Shown: positions 38,433 through 46,651, counted from the stretch's first letter. The stretch: 64,000 nucleotides of DNA from Flagellimonas lutaonensis (GCF_000963865.1 NZ_CP011071.1:2530001-2594000), one strand, 5' to 3'. Program-made: numbers and translations. The notes: generated from the sequence alone by a model not told the origin.

Positions 38433-38654
38433 ATGACTGAATTCATAATCATTTCTGTTTTAATAATACTTTTCGGAGGCTTTTTATATTGGGCTTATCT
38501 TCCTGACTATAGACGAAATCCGAAAGAATTTTGGCGAACTTTAATCGGAATGCCTATTGGAATGATACTTGGCGGAATTGGATTCAAAGATTTAAACGAA
38601 CAAATTAAAAAATGGGCTGTAGCAGAAAAAAATGAAAAGAAAACTGAAAAATAA
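38433..38654 (+). CDS. Cassette 1: second small membrane protein
   Basis: The 73-residue protein has one N-terminal helix (FIIISVLIILFGGFLYWAYL) and a second hydrophobic, Gly-rich stretch (LIGMPIGMILGGIGF), with a charged Lys/Glu tail. It starts 9 bp after the preceding gene, and no known family is evident. Two genes in one cassette suggest joint function, perhaps an effector and its partner at the membrane. Confidence 0.6.
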   Translation: MTEFIIISVLIILFGGFLYWAYLPDYRRNPKEFWRTLIGMPIGMILGGIGFKDLNEQIKKWAVAEKNEKKTEK

Positions 38655-38658
38655 AAAC

Positions 38659-38797
38659 GTGTTACAACAATGTATAACCGCAATTACGGCGGATTCGACT
38701 ACGTCCGAATCCACTCGGAATTGCTAACGCCAGTTCTTAACCGAAAATCATTAACTTTAATCCCGTAACTGACGGTTATACGAGACCGTTGGCTACA
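38659..38797 (+). repeat. attC-like site 1 (type A)
   Basis: The site starts with GTGTTACAAC and ends with GTTGGCTACA. Near the ends TATAACCG and CGGTTATA pair as an outer stem. An inner hairpin GGATTCG/CGAATCC is present. The left core is the exact complement of GTTGTAACAC at 38056, the start of its own cassette. Confidence 0.85.
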
Positions 38798-38805
38798 ATT
38801 GAAAA

Positions 38806-39315
38806 ATGAAGAAATATATTCAAATATTTATACTCTTATTAACCTTATCTGCCTGTGATAAGAAAGGAACAGAAAAGAAAACACCAGAAAATATTAATAA
38901 AAGCTCTAAAAAGTCTGAGAAACAAACTAAACCTGAAAAAGAGGAAAGATGGACAGATAAACACGGAAATATTTTTATCCAAAAAGGAAAAGAAGTTTCT
39001 ATAATTCCAGCTAAATATGAGAAAACTGGAAAATCTTATAAGATGTTTGTTTTCAATGAGACTTCAAACGACATTCTAGTTTCAGAAAGACTTAAAATAC
39101 AACCAAACGAATTCAAAGTATTTAATATAGTAGACACAGATACACTTGAATTAAACAATGGAGTAAAATTTATGTTTGGTGAAACCTATGGACTTGAAAT
39201 AGAGGACAAAAAATCTCAAGTTAGTGGATTGGGTGGAGAATTTTTAGAAAAATACAGCGTTCCTGACGAAGCGGAATGGGCATTTGTGATTGTTCCCGAA
39301 GGAGAAGGAGATTAA
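38806..39315 (+). CDS. Cassette 2: lipoprotein of unknown function
   Basis: The 169-residue protein has an SPII signal (MKKYIQIFILLLTLSACDKK, lipobox LSAC at residues 14-17). A Lys/Glu/Ser-rich linker (residues 20-50) leads to a compact, probably beta-rich domain from about residue 60 (GKSYKMFVFNETSNDILVS; IVDTDTLELNNGVKFMFGE). It ends in a very acidic tail. No family is recognised. Its start lies 17 bp after the cassette boundary, leaving almost no room for its own promoter, as is usual in integron cassettes. Confidence 0.7.
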   Translation: MKKYIQIFILLLTLSACDKKGTEKKTPENINKSSKKSEKQTKPEKEERWTDKHGNIFIQKGKEVSIIPAKYEKTGKSYKMFVFNETSNDILVSERLKIQPNEFKVFNIVDTDTLELNNGVKFMFGETYGLEIEDKKSQVSGLGGEFLEKYSVPDEAEWAFVIVPEGEGD

Positions 39316-39325
39316 AAATAAAAAC

Positions 39326-39465
39326 TGTAGCCAACAAGGTGTATAATTAATTGCGGCTGAATTTCCTCACCGGAAATTCAATCTTATTAATTATCTTTCC
39401 ACAATAACGGAAAACGACTCGCGTCTTTTTCCCGCAAAAAATCATACACAAATACGTTGTACACA
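39326..39465 (+). repeat. attC-like site 2 (type C)
   Basis: It runs from TGTAGCCAAC to GTTGTACACA. GTGTATAATTAATTGCGG on the left pairs imperfectly with CCGCAAAAAATCATACAC on the right, forming an 18-bp stem. The left core is the exact complement of GTTGGCTACA at 38788. Confidence 0.85.
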
Positions 39466-39471
39466 ATACGA

Positions 39472-40017
39472 ATGAAACTCATATTTCAAATAATATTACT
39501 TGCTTTTTTAACCATTTCTGGTTGTAAATCAAAACATGTTAACGAATCCGAATCGCGTTCTGAAGCACCAAAAGTTGTGTTTACGGAATTCGATTTAGGA
39601 GAAAGGGATTTGCCTAAACTGAAGCGAGAAGTAAATGACTATGAATTCATTTTTACACCTGAACAGTTAGAAAAATTGACTCTAATAATTCGCGATTTTG
39701 AGAAAGAAACCACTAATCAAATTGCTGTAGTTTCAATAGACTCAATCGGAAAATATACTGACTTTGACCAATTCGCAATTGACTTATCGAATTACAACGG
39801 AGTTGGACAAAAGGAAAAAGATAACGGACTGACAATTGTCTTCAGTAAAAACTTGAAAAAAATAAGAATTTCGACGGGTTATGGAACTGAAAAAATACTG
39901 ACTGACGAAATCTGTAAGAATGTAATTGACCGAACTATTATACCTGAATTCAAAAACGGAGAATATTACAACGGAATTGAAAAAGGAATTACAGAATTAA
40001 TAGCAAAATGGAAATAA
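39472..40017 (+). CDS. Cassette 3: TPM-domain lipoprotein
   Basis: The 181-residue protein starts at MKLIFQIILLAFLTISGCKS (lipobox ISGC); an earlier TTG in frame lies in the recombination core and is rejected. From residue 60 it matches the TPM domain: FTPEQLEKLTLIIRDFEKET, TNQIAVVSIDSIGKY, YNGVGQKEKDNGLTIVFSKN, KIRISTGYGTEKILTDE and EFKNGEYYNGIEKGITEL. TPM domains occur in membrane-associated proteins including photosystem II repair phosphatases and the Psb32/YgcG families, usually with C-terminal Gly-rich anchors; here the anchor is the lipid. Confidence 0.82.
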   Translation: MKLIFQIILLAFLTISGCKSKHVNESESRSEAPKVVFTEFDLGERDLPKLKREVNDYEFIFTPEQLEKLTLIIRDFEKETTNQIAVVSIDSIGKYTDFDQFAIDLSNYNGVGQKEKDNGLTIVFSKNLKKIRISTGYGTEKILTDEICKNVIDRTIIPEFKNGEYYNGIEKGITELIAKWK

Positions 40018-40023
40018 AAGTAC

Positions 40024-40166
40024 TGTGTACAACAATGTATAACCGCAATTACGGCGGATTCGAACGTAATCGAATCCACTGGGAATTGCTTAAGCTAGTA
40101 AATAACTAAAAACTTTTGGCTAAATTAGTCCGATAACTGACGGGTTATACGAAGCCGTTGCCAGTA
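40024..40166 (+). repeat. attC-like site 3 (type A)
   Basis: It runs from TGTGTACAAC to GTTGCCAGTA. TATAACCG and CGGGTTATA form the outer stem and GGATTCG with CGAATCC the inner. The left core is the exact complement of GTTGTACACA at 39456. Confidence 0.85.
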
Positions 40167-40195
40167 ATTTAAGCACAGCATCAAGAAAATAAAAT

Positions 40196-40492
40196 ATGAA
40201 CTACGAAGAAGCGGTCGAACTAAAGAATAAAAACGAACATTTAATTGGACAAAAGTACAGAGGCGGAACAATTGAGGAATTAATTATACGTCCGACAAAT
40301 CAAAAAGAGTTTGAAGCTTTCTCGAAGTCATATTTGAGAACAATGGACGCTGAATTATCGATTCAACCTTTTATAGGTAATGATTTGACCGTAGATGCTG
40401 TTTGTGATAGAGCAAAAATCAGAACTAATAATATTTTCTTTAGGACAGAAATAGGAAACTTATTGGACGAACAATTAGATGTAAAATTTTAA
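40196..40492 (+). CDS. Cassette 4: hypothetical protein
   Basis: The 98-residue soluble protein has no signal peptide or membrane helix. Visible features are a Glu/Lys-rich N-terminus (NYEEAVELKNKNEHLIGQ), IEELIIRPTNQKEF, and an acidic C-terminus. No family is recognised. Four bases separate it from the next gene, so both are probably translated from one message and could form a pair, for example a toxin-antitoxin-like or effector-immunity unit. That is speculation from arrangement only. Confidence 0.6.
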   Translation: MNYEEAVELKNKNEHLIGQKYRGGTIEELIIRPTNQKEFEAFSKSYLRTMDAELSIQPFIGNDLTVDAVCDRAKIRTNNIFFRTEIGNLLDEQLDVKF

Positions 40493-40496
40493 AATA

Positions 40497-41060
40497 ATGA
40501 CAGAAACAGAAGCAAGAAATCATTTATACGAACTTTGGCAGAATGGCGAAATCCCAAACAATTTTGACGAAGACCATTCCGATTACGGAAAAGCCGTGAA
40601 ATTTACCATTAAGCACGGAGAATTTGACTTTGAGAAATTTTATGAAAGTATTGCTATTATAAGATTTGGAATTTGGCAAGTGGAATCGGATGCTTTAGTT
40701 GGTAAAGGTGGACGAGATTATATTATTGAATGTAGTCGATTTTGGGAAACAAGAGATTATAATGGACATTTAGTTTGGGATTGGTTAATCCACCTTTGCG
40801 AAAAAACTTGGATTACTAAAGAAAATGTGAACGATTTAAATACAGCTTTCTTCTTTTGTCAAGACTATTTCAAAGAGAATAAACCAGCAAATCTTCCATA
40901 CGTGTCGACAGCTCAAACCCTAAACATCCAAAAACAGTTATTGGACATTAGTGAGGAAATGTCGAAAAGGGAAAAAGTTGATGAACGTGGAATAGTTGAT
41001 ATTGACACAGAAGATATGATGAAATACAGAGAACTATTGAATAATATCAAATATTTATAA
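40497..41060 (+). CDS. Cassette 4: second hypothetical protein
   Basis: The 187-residue protein is soluble, with aromatic-rich segments (FGIWQVESDALVGKGGRDYI; FWETRDYNGHLVWDWLIHLCEKTWI) and a helical C-terminus with Lys/Glu pairs. No catalytic motif can be assigned. It shares the cassette with the 98-residue protein. Similar orphan proteins are common cargo of cassette arrays, but I cannot name the family. Confidence 0.6.
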   Translation: MTETEARNHLYELWQNGEIPNNFDEDHSDYGKAVKFTIKHGEFDFEKFYESIAIIRFGIWQVESDALVGKGGRDYIIECSRFWETRDYNGHLVWDWLIHLCEKTWITKENVNDLNTAFFFCQDYFKENKPANLPYVSTAQTLNIQKQLLDISEEMSKREKVDERGIVDIDTEDMMKYRELLNNIKYL

Positions 41061-41064
41061 AAAC

Positions 41065-41202
41065 TACTGGCAACAATGGCTATAAGTAATTGCTTGTTCT
41101 CGCCTACTTTGGAAATTCCTGCGGAATTTCCAACTTGGTGTGTACTTGCAAAATTAACCGCTAACCCACACAACTTCTCATAGCCGAGACCGTTAGCCCA
41201 CA
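41065..41202 (+). repeat. attC-like site 4 (type B)
   Basis: It runs from TACTGGCAAC to GTTAGCCCACA. GGCTAT and ATAGCC form the outer stem, and GGAAATTCC with GGAATTTCC the inner hairpin. The left core is the exact complement of GTTGCCAGTA at 40157. Confidence 0.85.
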
Positions 41203-41204
41203 TT

Positions 41205-41621
41205 TTAAAAATACATTTCGCTTAAACTGTATTTCTTCTGTTTTCCTTGACCCGTCAATTCCGATTTTACAGTACCCGCCTTATTTGCAAGGGACAACTG
41301 GGTTCTTGCGACTTGACCAGCTTTATCTTTGTCCATGCCGTCGTACTCCATCAATTTTTCAGTCACCTCAAAAGATGTTGCGCTCCCACCAAGGGACTTT
41401 AATATAAAAAGGACTTTATCCTTGAACGTCCATTTTTGGTCATAATCGGAATTTGGGACATGGCCTTGTTTAACGGACTTTTTAACGGTTGGACTTTTGG
41501 AATCGGACTTAAAACCAAAAGTTTCCTCGTAGAATTTCTTCAGCTCCCTAACTTTTTCCAATCCCGAAAGCAGGTCATTCTCCTGTTTTACAAGGTTTTC
41601 GTAGAATAATTTGTTGTCCAT
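41205..41621 (-). CDS. Cassette 5: antisense-oriented protein with a winged-helix-like C-terminus
   Basis: The 138-residue protein is the only complete cassette gene on the strand opposite the array. The N-terminal 40 residues are helical and charged (YENLVKQENDLLSGLEKVRE). The C-terminal half resembles a winged helix: DKVLFILKSLGGSATSFEVT, EKLMEYDGMDKDKAGQVART and KAGTVKSELTGQGKQKKYSL. Its stop is 11 bp from the left cassette edge, and its start faces the tRNA-like gene. It cannot be expressed from an upstream integron promoter, so it needs its own. Confidence 0.65.
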   Translation of the reverse strand: MDNKLFYENLVKQENDLLSGLEKVRELKKFYEETFGFKSDSKSPTVKKSVKQGHVPNSDYDQKWTFKDKVLFILKSLGGSATSFEVTEKLMEYDGMDKDKAGQVARTQLSLANKAGTVKSELTGQGKQKKYSLSEMYF

Positions 41622-41658
41622 GTTGACTGAATTTAGTAACTTTACTCTTTACAATAGT

Positions 41659-41731
41659 GGTGCCGGGTAGGGTTTGAACCTACATCTCTGATTTATCAGA
41701 CCAGTGTTTTCACCAATTAAACTACCGGCTC
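41659..41731 (-). tRNA. tRNA-Ile(GAT)-like gene inside cassette 5
   Basis: Read on the minus strand, the sequence folds as a complete cloverleaf: acceptor GAGCCGG/CCGGCAC with one A-A mismatch at pair 2-71, D-stem GTTT/AAAC with GG in its loop, anticodon stem CTGGT/ATCAG with loop CTGATAA (anticodon GAT), a 4-base variable loop, and T-arm GTAGG/CCTAC with loop TTCAAAC. No CCA is encoded. It lies 38 bp upstream of, and on the same strand as, the antisense gene, within the same cassette. The acceptor mismatch and C discriminator mean charging is uncertain; it may be degenerate. Confidence 0.7.
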
Positions 41732-41873
41732 TAGGAAATAAAATCGGTGCTTCTTGTTTGGCGACTAGGACACCGTTTTTTTATTTCAATAAATCAAAGA
41801 TAATACAAACACACTTACAAGTCGTTAGTTTTTTAAAAAAAATTATTAACACATGTGTGGAAAAGTAAAAAAC

Positions 41874-42010
41874 GTGGGCTAACACGGTGTATAATTAATT
41901 GCGGTCGGAATTTCCATTTGGAAATTCCTGCAATCAATTATCTTTAGGGTCAGGCGGACATTTTCCGTTGGAAAAGTCCGCAACTAATCATACACTAACC
42001 GTTGGCAACA
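41874..42010 (+). repeat. attC-like site 5 (type C)
   Basis: It runs from GTGGGCTAAC to GTTGGCAACA. GTGTATAATTAATTGCGG pairs with CCGCAACTAATCATACAC over 15 of 18 positions, and GGAATTTCC/GGAAATTCC forms an inner hairpin. The left core is the exact complement of GTTAGCCCAC at 41192. Confidence 0.85.
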
Positions 42011-42013
42011 ATA

Positions 42014-42616
42014 TTGAAAAAATTAATATTCATATTATTTCTTGGAATTTGTGCCTGTAAATCAGGATTTAACACATCTTCGTCTGGCTCGTCTTTAAAA
42101 GAGTGCGTTGGAAAGGAGCAAACTGAAATTCTAGAAAAAGCAGTGAAATTGTTTGAATCTAAACTGCAAAAAAGATATCCAGATATTTCAAATGAAGAGG
42201 CATATTTTGAATTTATATCAGATTGGGCAAATAAAGAATTACCTGTTGACTTTTTTCAAGATTCATTAGAATTAAAAATCAGGAATTTAAATTTATGGAC
42301 TGAATCAAAACGTTCTGAAGAAGAAACAGAATTAGAAAAGAAAATATTCAATGTTAACTCGATGAATCCAATACGAGTAAAATTAAATTCTGATTTTTCA
42401 ACTTGTCTTGCAAATAAAATCGACTGGAGAATTGGAACGAGCAGTTTTTTACGAATGAACTCAAAATATCGATTAAGCCCTAGGCTCGCTAAAAAACAAC
42501 TTTTCAAGACAAGCGAATATGACCTGAAGAAATTTGAAAATAGATTAACTATCATTCTTGGTGTTTATTACCAAACAATGTTTAATATAAAAAATACTGT
42601 TGCCAACAATGTATAA
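42014..42616 (+). CDS. Cassette 6: lipoprotein of unknown function
   Basis: The 200-residue protein probably starts at a TTG (42014) giving (M)KKLIFILFLGICACKSGF, an SPII signal with lipobox ICAC. No ATG is suitably placed. The mature part is helical and charged (QTEILEKAVKLFESKLQKRY; LNLWTESKRSEEETELEKK). No family is recognised. Its stop codon lies inside the attC-like repeat: the last residues NTVANNV are encoded by the recombination core, so the C-terminus depends on the repeat. Confidence 0.62.
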   Translation: MKKLIFILFLGICACKSGFNTSSSGSSLKECVGKEQTEILEKAVKLFESKLQKRYPDISNEEAYFEFISDWANKELPVDFFQDSLELKIRNLNLWTESKRSEEETELEKKIFNVNSMNPIRVKLNSDFSTCLANKIDWRIGTSSFLRMNSKYRLSPRLAKKQLFKTSEYDLKKFENRLTIILGVYYQTMFNIKNTVANNV

Positions 42617-42737
42617 CCGCAATTACGGCAGATTCGACTACGTCCGAATCCACTCGGAATTGCTAACGTCTGTGCCAAACCGAAAAGTTTGCGTACTTTA
42701 ACCCATAACTGACGGTTATACGATACCGTTAGGCAAC
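42598..42737 (+). repeat. attC-like site 6 (type A)
   Basis: It runs from TGTTGCCAAC to GTTAGGCAAC. The right core GTTAGGC and the left core of the next site GCCTAAC match the canonical integron GTTRRRY/RYYYAAC. TATAACCG and CGGTTATA form the outer stem. The left core is the exact complement of GTTGGCAACA at 42001. Confidence 0.88.
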
Positions 42738-42741
42738 ATAT

Positions 42742-43764
42742 ATGAACAATTCTATCGGAATCATTTTATTATGTCTCTTTCTCTTCAGTTGTTCTGATAG
42801 AAAAAGTGATTTGTCCAAAAAAAATGATGCATCGGATTATGGACTCAATGGAAGAGTAAAGTCTGTAAAATCACAAATTTATAGTCTTATCATTGAAAAA
42901 GACACTTTTAGAATCGGGGAAAAAGAAAACGGACTAGGTACTGACCGAAATTCGCTTCTTGAGTTTGATGAACGAGGAAATTTGATTTCTTCCAAAGAAT
43001 TTCTATCAAATGGGAAAATCAGTGAAGAAGTTACCCAGGAATTTGACAAAGAAAATAGGTTGGTCAATCGTAAAGAGGTTGACAATTACGGAAAAGGTTC
43101 TTTTCTAGATTACAAATACATTTATAACTCAGCGGATAGTCTCACACAAGTCATGATATCTGGAAATGATTTTAAACGAATCCACCAAATTGAGCGAGAT
43201 GAAAATAATCAACCAATTAAACGTGAAGTAATTCAAAGCGACACTGTCTATTTGACCTACATAGCAGAATATGACAACAATAACAATATGATTTCCGAAA
43301 AAGAATTTCGGTATGATAGCATTCCTGTCAAACTAATCGAAAGAACTTTCAACGAACAAAACCTAAAAGAAAAAGAACAGATTGTTGAATACAAATCTTG
43401 GGACACCTTGCACTACTCAAACATCTATGTTTATAACAACAAAAAGAAATTAATCCATTGTCAATACAATATCGAGAATGACTCAGTGTACAACGAAGTG
43501 AAAAACTCATATCATGAAAATGGAAAACTAAAAGAATCCATCTGGACTCCAAAAGGCAGCCTTTACTATGTTGTGAGTGTAGAAAAATATAATGAAAATG
43601 GCGATCTAGTTGAGCGCTCAAGATTACCGAGTGATGGAGACCCAAAACAAACATGGAATTATAAATACAAATACGATACTCAAAACAACTGGATTGAAAG
43701 GATTAATTTCAAGCACGATCAACCTTTAAGAATTGTAAAAAGAACAATTGAGTACTTCGAATAA
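42742..43764 (+). CDS. Cassette 7: lipoprotein with repeated YD-like (wapA/YwqK-type) motifs
   Basis: The 340-residue protein has an SPII signal (MNNSIGIILLCLFLFSCSDR, lipobox LFSC). The mature part is a series of short beta units: LLEFDERGNLISSKEFLSNG, QEFDKENRLVNRKEVDNYG, AEYDNNNNMISEKEFRYDS, YVYNNKKKLIHCQYN and YNENGDLVERSRLPSDG, ending YKYDTQNNWIERINF. Each unit has an F/Y-D-x-x-x-N/G-x-L/M-I pattern like RHS or YwqK repeats. It is probably an extended surface-attached beta structure; some relatives belong to toxin-immunity loci. Function unknown. It starts 4 bp after the attC core. Confidence 0.72.
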   Translation: MNNSIGIILLCLFLFSCSDRKSDLSKKNDASDYGLNGRVKSVKSQIYSLIIEKDTFRIGEKENGLGTDRNSLLEFDERGNLISSKEFLSNGKISEEVTQEFDKENRLVNRKEVDNYGKGSFLDYKYIYNSADSLTQVMISGNDFKRIHQIERDENNQPIKREVIQSDTVYLTYIAEYDNNNNMISEKEFRYDSIPVKLIERTFNEQNLKEKEQIVEYKSWDTLHYSNIYVYNNKKKLIHCQYNIENDSVYNEVKNSYHENGKLKESIWTPKGSLYYVVSVEKYNENGDLVERSRLPSDGDPKQTWNYKYKYDTQNNWIERINFKHDQPLRIVKRTIEYFE

Positions 43765-43768
43765 ATAC

Positions 43769-43908
43769 GTTGCCTAACAATGGCTATAATTCATTGCTAG
43801 ATTCTGACTAACTTGAGACCTTAAAACATATGAAGCGGCTGGATTCCGCACGGAAAAGTCCTTCGGACGTTTTCCGCAACGAAATCATAGCCGAGACCGT
43901 TGTAACAC
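43769..43908 (+). repeat. attC-like site 7 (type D)
   Basis: It runs from GTTGCCTAAC to GTTGTAACAC. GGCTATAATTCATTGC pairs with GCAACGAAATCATAGCC, and GGAAAA-TCC/GGA-TTTTCC forms an inner hairpin. The left core is the exact complement of GTTAGGCAAC at 42728. The frame of the next gene stays open through this repeat, back to an ATG at 43830. Confidence 0.85.
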
Positions 43909-43913
43909 ATTTA

Positions 43914-44408
43914 ATGAAAACTCAAGAAACACTGACAAATGAAGAATTGATTGACTATGTTTATTATGACATTGCAGGAAAATATCTGAATGAAAAAATC
44001 AACGATTGGAGTCAAACGAAATTGTGGTACAATACAGTTTTAGAATTATCAGAACCTGTTCGATACACATATGGAATTGGAGTTTTGAATATGCAAGTAA
44101 TGAACGGAGGATTTGAACAGTATTATGATAATGATTATGGAATTTTTGCGGAGGAAACCTTAAATGGACTGAAAAAAATTGGAGCTGAATTGACTTTTGA
44201 GCTTTTAAAAAGTTCAGTCGAAATAATGAAAAAACATAAAGAACCGAAAATGGACTTGTTTGACTTCATAACCGAAAGTAAATATTGGGAAAATAAAGAA
44301 ATTGAACAAGTTCTAGACCGAGTTACAGAGGAATATTGGAATTTAGAAGACAAAGAAAATTTGACTGAATTACTCGGGAATTATTTACGGAATTGTGAAA
44401 TAAAATAA
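43914..44408 (+). CDS. Cassette 8: DUF4375 domain protein
   Basis: The 164-residue protein starts at MKTQETLTNEEL, 5 bp after the recombination core; the upstream in-frame ATG lies in the previous repeat and would add 28 attC-encoded residues. The central MQVMNGGFEQYYDNDYGIFA is the hallmark N-G-G-F-x-Q-Y-Y-x-N motif of DUF4375 (DMP19-like), followed by ETLNGLKKIGAELTFELLKS. The family is soluble and of unknown activity; DMP19 in Neisseria is proposed to act as a DNA mimic. An acidic composition fits, but function is inferred only. Confidence 0.8.
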   Translation: MKTQETLTNEELIDYVYYDIAGKYLNEKINDWSQTKLWYNTVLELSEPVRYTYGIGVLNMQVMNGGFEQYYDNDYGIFAEETLNGLKKIGAELTFELLKSSVEIMKKHKEPKMDLFDFITESKYWENKEIEQVLDRVTEEYWNLEDKENLTELLGNYLRNCEIK

Positions 44409-44412
44409 AAAC

Positions 44413-44549
44413 GTGTTACAACAATGGCTATAAGTAATTGCTTGTTCTCGCCTACTTCTGAAAATCCTCGCGGATTTTCAGTTTGGTGTGTACTTGCAAA
44501 GTTAAGTGTTCAACCACGCAACTACTCATAGCCGAGACCGTTGTAGCAC
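44413..44549 (+). repeat. attC-like site 8 (type B)
   Basis: It runs from GTGTTACAAC to GTTGTAGCAC. GGCTAT and ATAGCC form the outer stem and CTGAAAATCC with GGATTTTCAG a perfect inner hairpin with a TCGC loop. The left core is the exact complement of GTTGTAACAC at 43899. Confidence 0.88.
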
Positions 44550-44567
44550 ATTTGAAAAACCGAGAAT

Positions 44568-45311
44568 ATGGCATATAAAGAAGATGCAATAGCATTAATT
44601 AACGAATCGAAAAACATACTTGCCGAAATCAAAACGGCTTATGAAGAATCGTTACACGACCAAGAAATAAAGCCTAAACTTTTGATTAAGATTAAAAATT
44701 TTATGGAGAATTTAAGGTCTGCACTCGATTTTACTGCACATCATTTATATGACACATATGGAACTTCAACTTCAGGAAACCCAAAAATATATTTCCCTTA
44801 CGCTTGGTCATCTTTGGACTTAAATGGATTTAGAGCAAAAAATTTAATTGAAAATAAAATTCCTGGATTAATTGCAAACCGACCAGATATTGCTTCTGAT
44901 ATTGAATCCTATCAACATTTTGCGACTGACGAAAATTCTTGGTTGCCAAAATTTATGGATTTGAACAACGAAAATAAACATCAAAGATTGACACCACAGA
45001 CTCGGAAAGAAATTAAGCAACTGAATATAAAATCGGGAAATGGTGGAGCTTCAATTTCTTTAGGCGGAGGAGCATCAATTTCACTTGGACAAGGAGCTTT
45101 TATTCAAATGGGAGATACTATCATTCCAGGTGGACAAACATTTGATGCAAATAATCCACCTTCAACAATCGGAGGGACAAAGGAAGTTATTACTTGGGTT
45201 TCATTCGAGTTTAGTGATATTAATGAACCTGCATATCCACTTTTGGAAAAAGCAATGAATGGTTGTGAAAAGATTGTAACGGAACTGACCAATAAAAGGA
45301 CTATCTCATAA
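44568..45311 (+). CDS. Cassette 9: hypothetical protein, C-terminus altered by IS256
   Basis: The current frame has 247 codons. The first 115 residues are helical (IALINESKNILAEIKTAYEE; MENLRSALDFTAHHLYDTYG); a later glycine-rich beta stretch reads GGASISLGGGASISLGQGAF. No family is assigned. The IS256 element entered at the stop codon: joining the host flanks restores ...ELTNK followed directly by TAA, so the original product had 243 residues, and the IS now adds RTIS before a new stop. The protein is therefore almost intact and may still work. Confidence 0.7.
   Translation: MAYKEDAIALINESKNILAEIKTAYEESLHDQEIKPKLLIKIKNFMENLRSALDFTAHHLYDTYGTSTSGNPKIYFPYAWSSLDLNGFRAKNLIENKIPGLIANRPDIASDIESYQHFATDENSWLPKFMDLNNENKHQRLTPQTRKEIKQLNIKSGNGGASISLGGGASISLGQGAFIQMGDTIIPGGQTFDANNPPSTIGGTKEVITWVSFEFSDINEPAYPLLEKAMNGCEKIVTELTNKRTIS
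45289..45296 (+). repeat. 8-bp target duplication of IS256 copy 2 (left)
   Basis: CCAATAAA at 45289-45296 recurs at 46634-46641 directly outside the other IS end. An 8-bp duplication is typical for IS256-family insertion and proves that this copy has not been rearranged since it landed. Confidence 0.85.
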
Positions 45312-46633
45312 AGTGTGTAAATAGAAAATTAGCGGGGGCATGCCCCCGCTAATTTTTTGTCTAATTTTAAATATTTTGCACATCATGAAGAAAGAAGAAT
45401 TGTTCAACGACGATTTTCTGAAACAGTTCAAGACCGGGGACGAGCTCAACGGTTTTCTGAAGGAACTCCAAAAACGCGGCATCGAGAAGATGCTCGAGGG
45501 CGAGCTCGACGGCCACCTGGACTATCAAAGGCACCAGCGTTCGTCCAATGCCAACAAGCGCAACGGGCATTCCAAGAAGAAGGTAAGGACTTCCTTCGGG
45601 GAATCCGAGATAGCCGTTCCCAGGGATAGGGATGCCAGTTTCAACCCGATGATAGTCCCCAAGCGGGGCAACATAATCGACGGGCTTGAAAATATAATTG
45701 TATCGCTCTATGCCAAGGGCATGTCGGTCAGTGACATAGAGGAGCAGATACGGGAGGCCTACGGGTTCGATGTCTCCACCTCCACCATATCGCGTATCAC
45801 CGAAAAGGTGGCCGCCGACATCACGGCATGGCAGAACCGTCCCCTGGAACCGGTCTATCTGATCGTATGGATGGACGGCATCGTCTTCAAGGTCAGGGAA
45901 TCCTCCAAGGTCGTCAACAAGACCGTGTACGTGGCCGTAGGCTTGCGAAGGGACGGGAAAAAGGAGGTACTCGGCCTGTGGCTGGGCAAGAACGAGTCCG
46001 CCGCTTTCTGGATGTCCGTCCTTACCGACATGAAGGCCCGTGGCACCGAGGACATCCTGATCACGGCCACCGACAACCTGAACGGCTTTACCGATACCAT
46101 CAAGAACGTCTTCCCCGAATCCAAGACCCAGATATGCGTGGTGCACCAGATCCGCAACGCATGCCGCTACGTGGTCTGGAAGGACAAAAAGGCCTTTACC
46201 TCGGACATGAAGGGCATCTACAACGCCCCCAACGAGAAGGCCGCCAAGGCCGCCCTGGAGGACTTCGCGCAGAAATGGGAGGGCAAGTACTCCTATGCCA
46301 TAAGGAGCTGGAGGGACAACTGGGACGAACTGACCGTGTTCTACGAGTTCCCTGTGGAGATACGCAAGATCATCTATACCACCAACCTTATCGAGAACCT
46401 GAACGGGAAGATACGCAAGTACACCAAGAACAAGCTGTCCTTCCCGACCGACGACGCCGTGATGAAATCCGTATATTTGGCCGTAAGGGAGGCCACCAAA
46501 AAATGGTCTATGCCCATCAGGAACTGGGGCATAATCCTGAACCAGTTCCTTACGATCTATGAAAAAAGGGTCAGACTTTAAATAAAGTCAAACCCCTGCT
46601 AATTTAAACTTACACACTTATTGGGATAGTGTC
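45297..46633 (+). mobile_element. IS256-family insertion sequence, copy 2
   Basis: This 1337-bp element has the same ends as copy 1 and an 8-bp target duplication (CCAATAAA). It sits on the stop codon of the cassette 9 gene and 18 bp before the attC-like core. Its GC content is visibly higher than that of the AT-rich cassettes around it. Confidence 0.95.
45385..46581 (+). CDS. IS256-family transposase, copy 2
   Basis: The 398-residue transposase is identical to copy 1 apart from the three substitutions noted there (GDELNG, GNIIDG, DTIKNV). The DDE core residues in [16 protein letters not shown] and NLIENLNG are intact. An upstream in-frame ATG at 45340 lies at the element's end and is not favoured. 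With an intact copy at each location, this IS is probably still active in the genome. Confidence 0.95.
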   Translation: MKKEELFNDDFLKQFKTGDELNGFLKELQKRGIEKMLEGELDGHLDYQRHQRSSNANKRNGHSKKKVRTSFGESEIAVPRDRDASFNPMIVPKRGNIIDGLENIIVSLYAKGMSVSDIEEQIREAYGFDVSTSTISRITEKVAADITAWQNRPLEPVYLIVWMDGIVFKVRESSKVVNKTVYVAVGLRRDGKKEVLGLWLGKNESAAFWMSVLTDMKARGTEDILITATDNLNGFTDTIKNVFPESKTQICVVHQIRNACRYVVWKDKKAFTSDMKGIYNAPNEKAAKAALEDFAQKWEGKYSYAIRSWRDNWDELTVFYEFPVEIRKIIYTTNLIENLNGKIRKYTKNKLSFPTDDAVMKSVYLAVREATKKWSMPIRNWGIILNQFLTIYEKRVRL

Positions 46634-46641
46634 CCAATAAA
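46634..46641 (+). repeat. 8-bp target duplication of IS256 copy 2 (right)
   Basis: CCAATAAA, second copy; the following TAA continues the original stop codon of the cassette 9 gene. Confidence 0.85.
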
Positions 46642-46651
46642 TAAAAAAAAC

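Noticed and set aside
40196-41060. Naming cassette 4 a toxin-antitoxin pair
   Set aside because: Only gene size and spacing suggest it; no toxin or antitoxin motif is visible.
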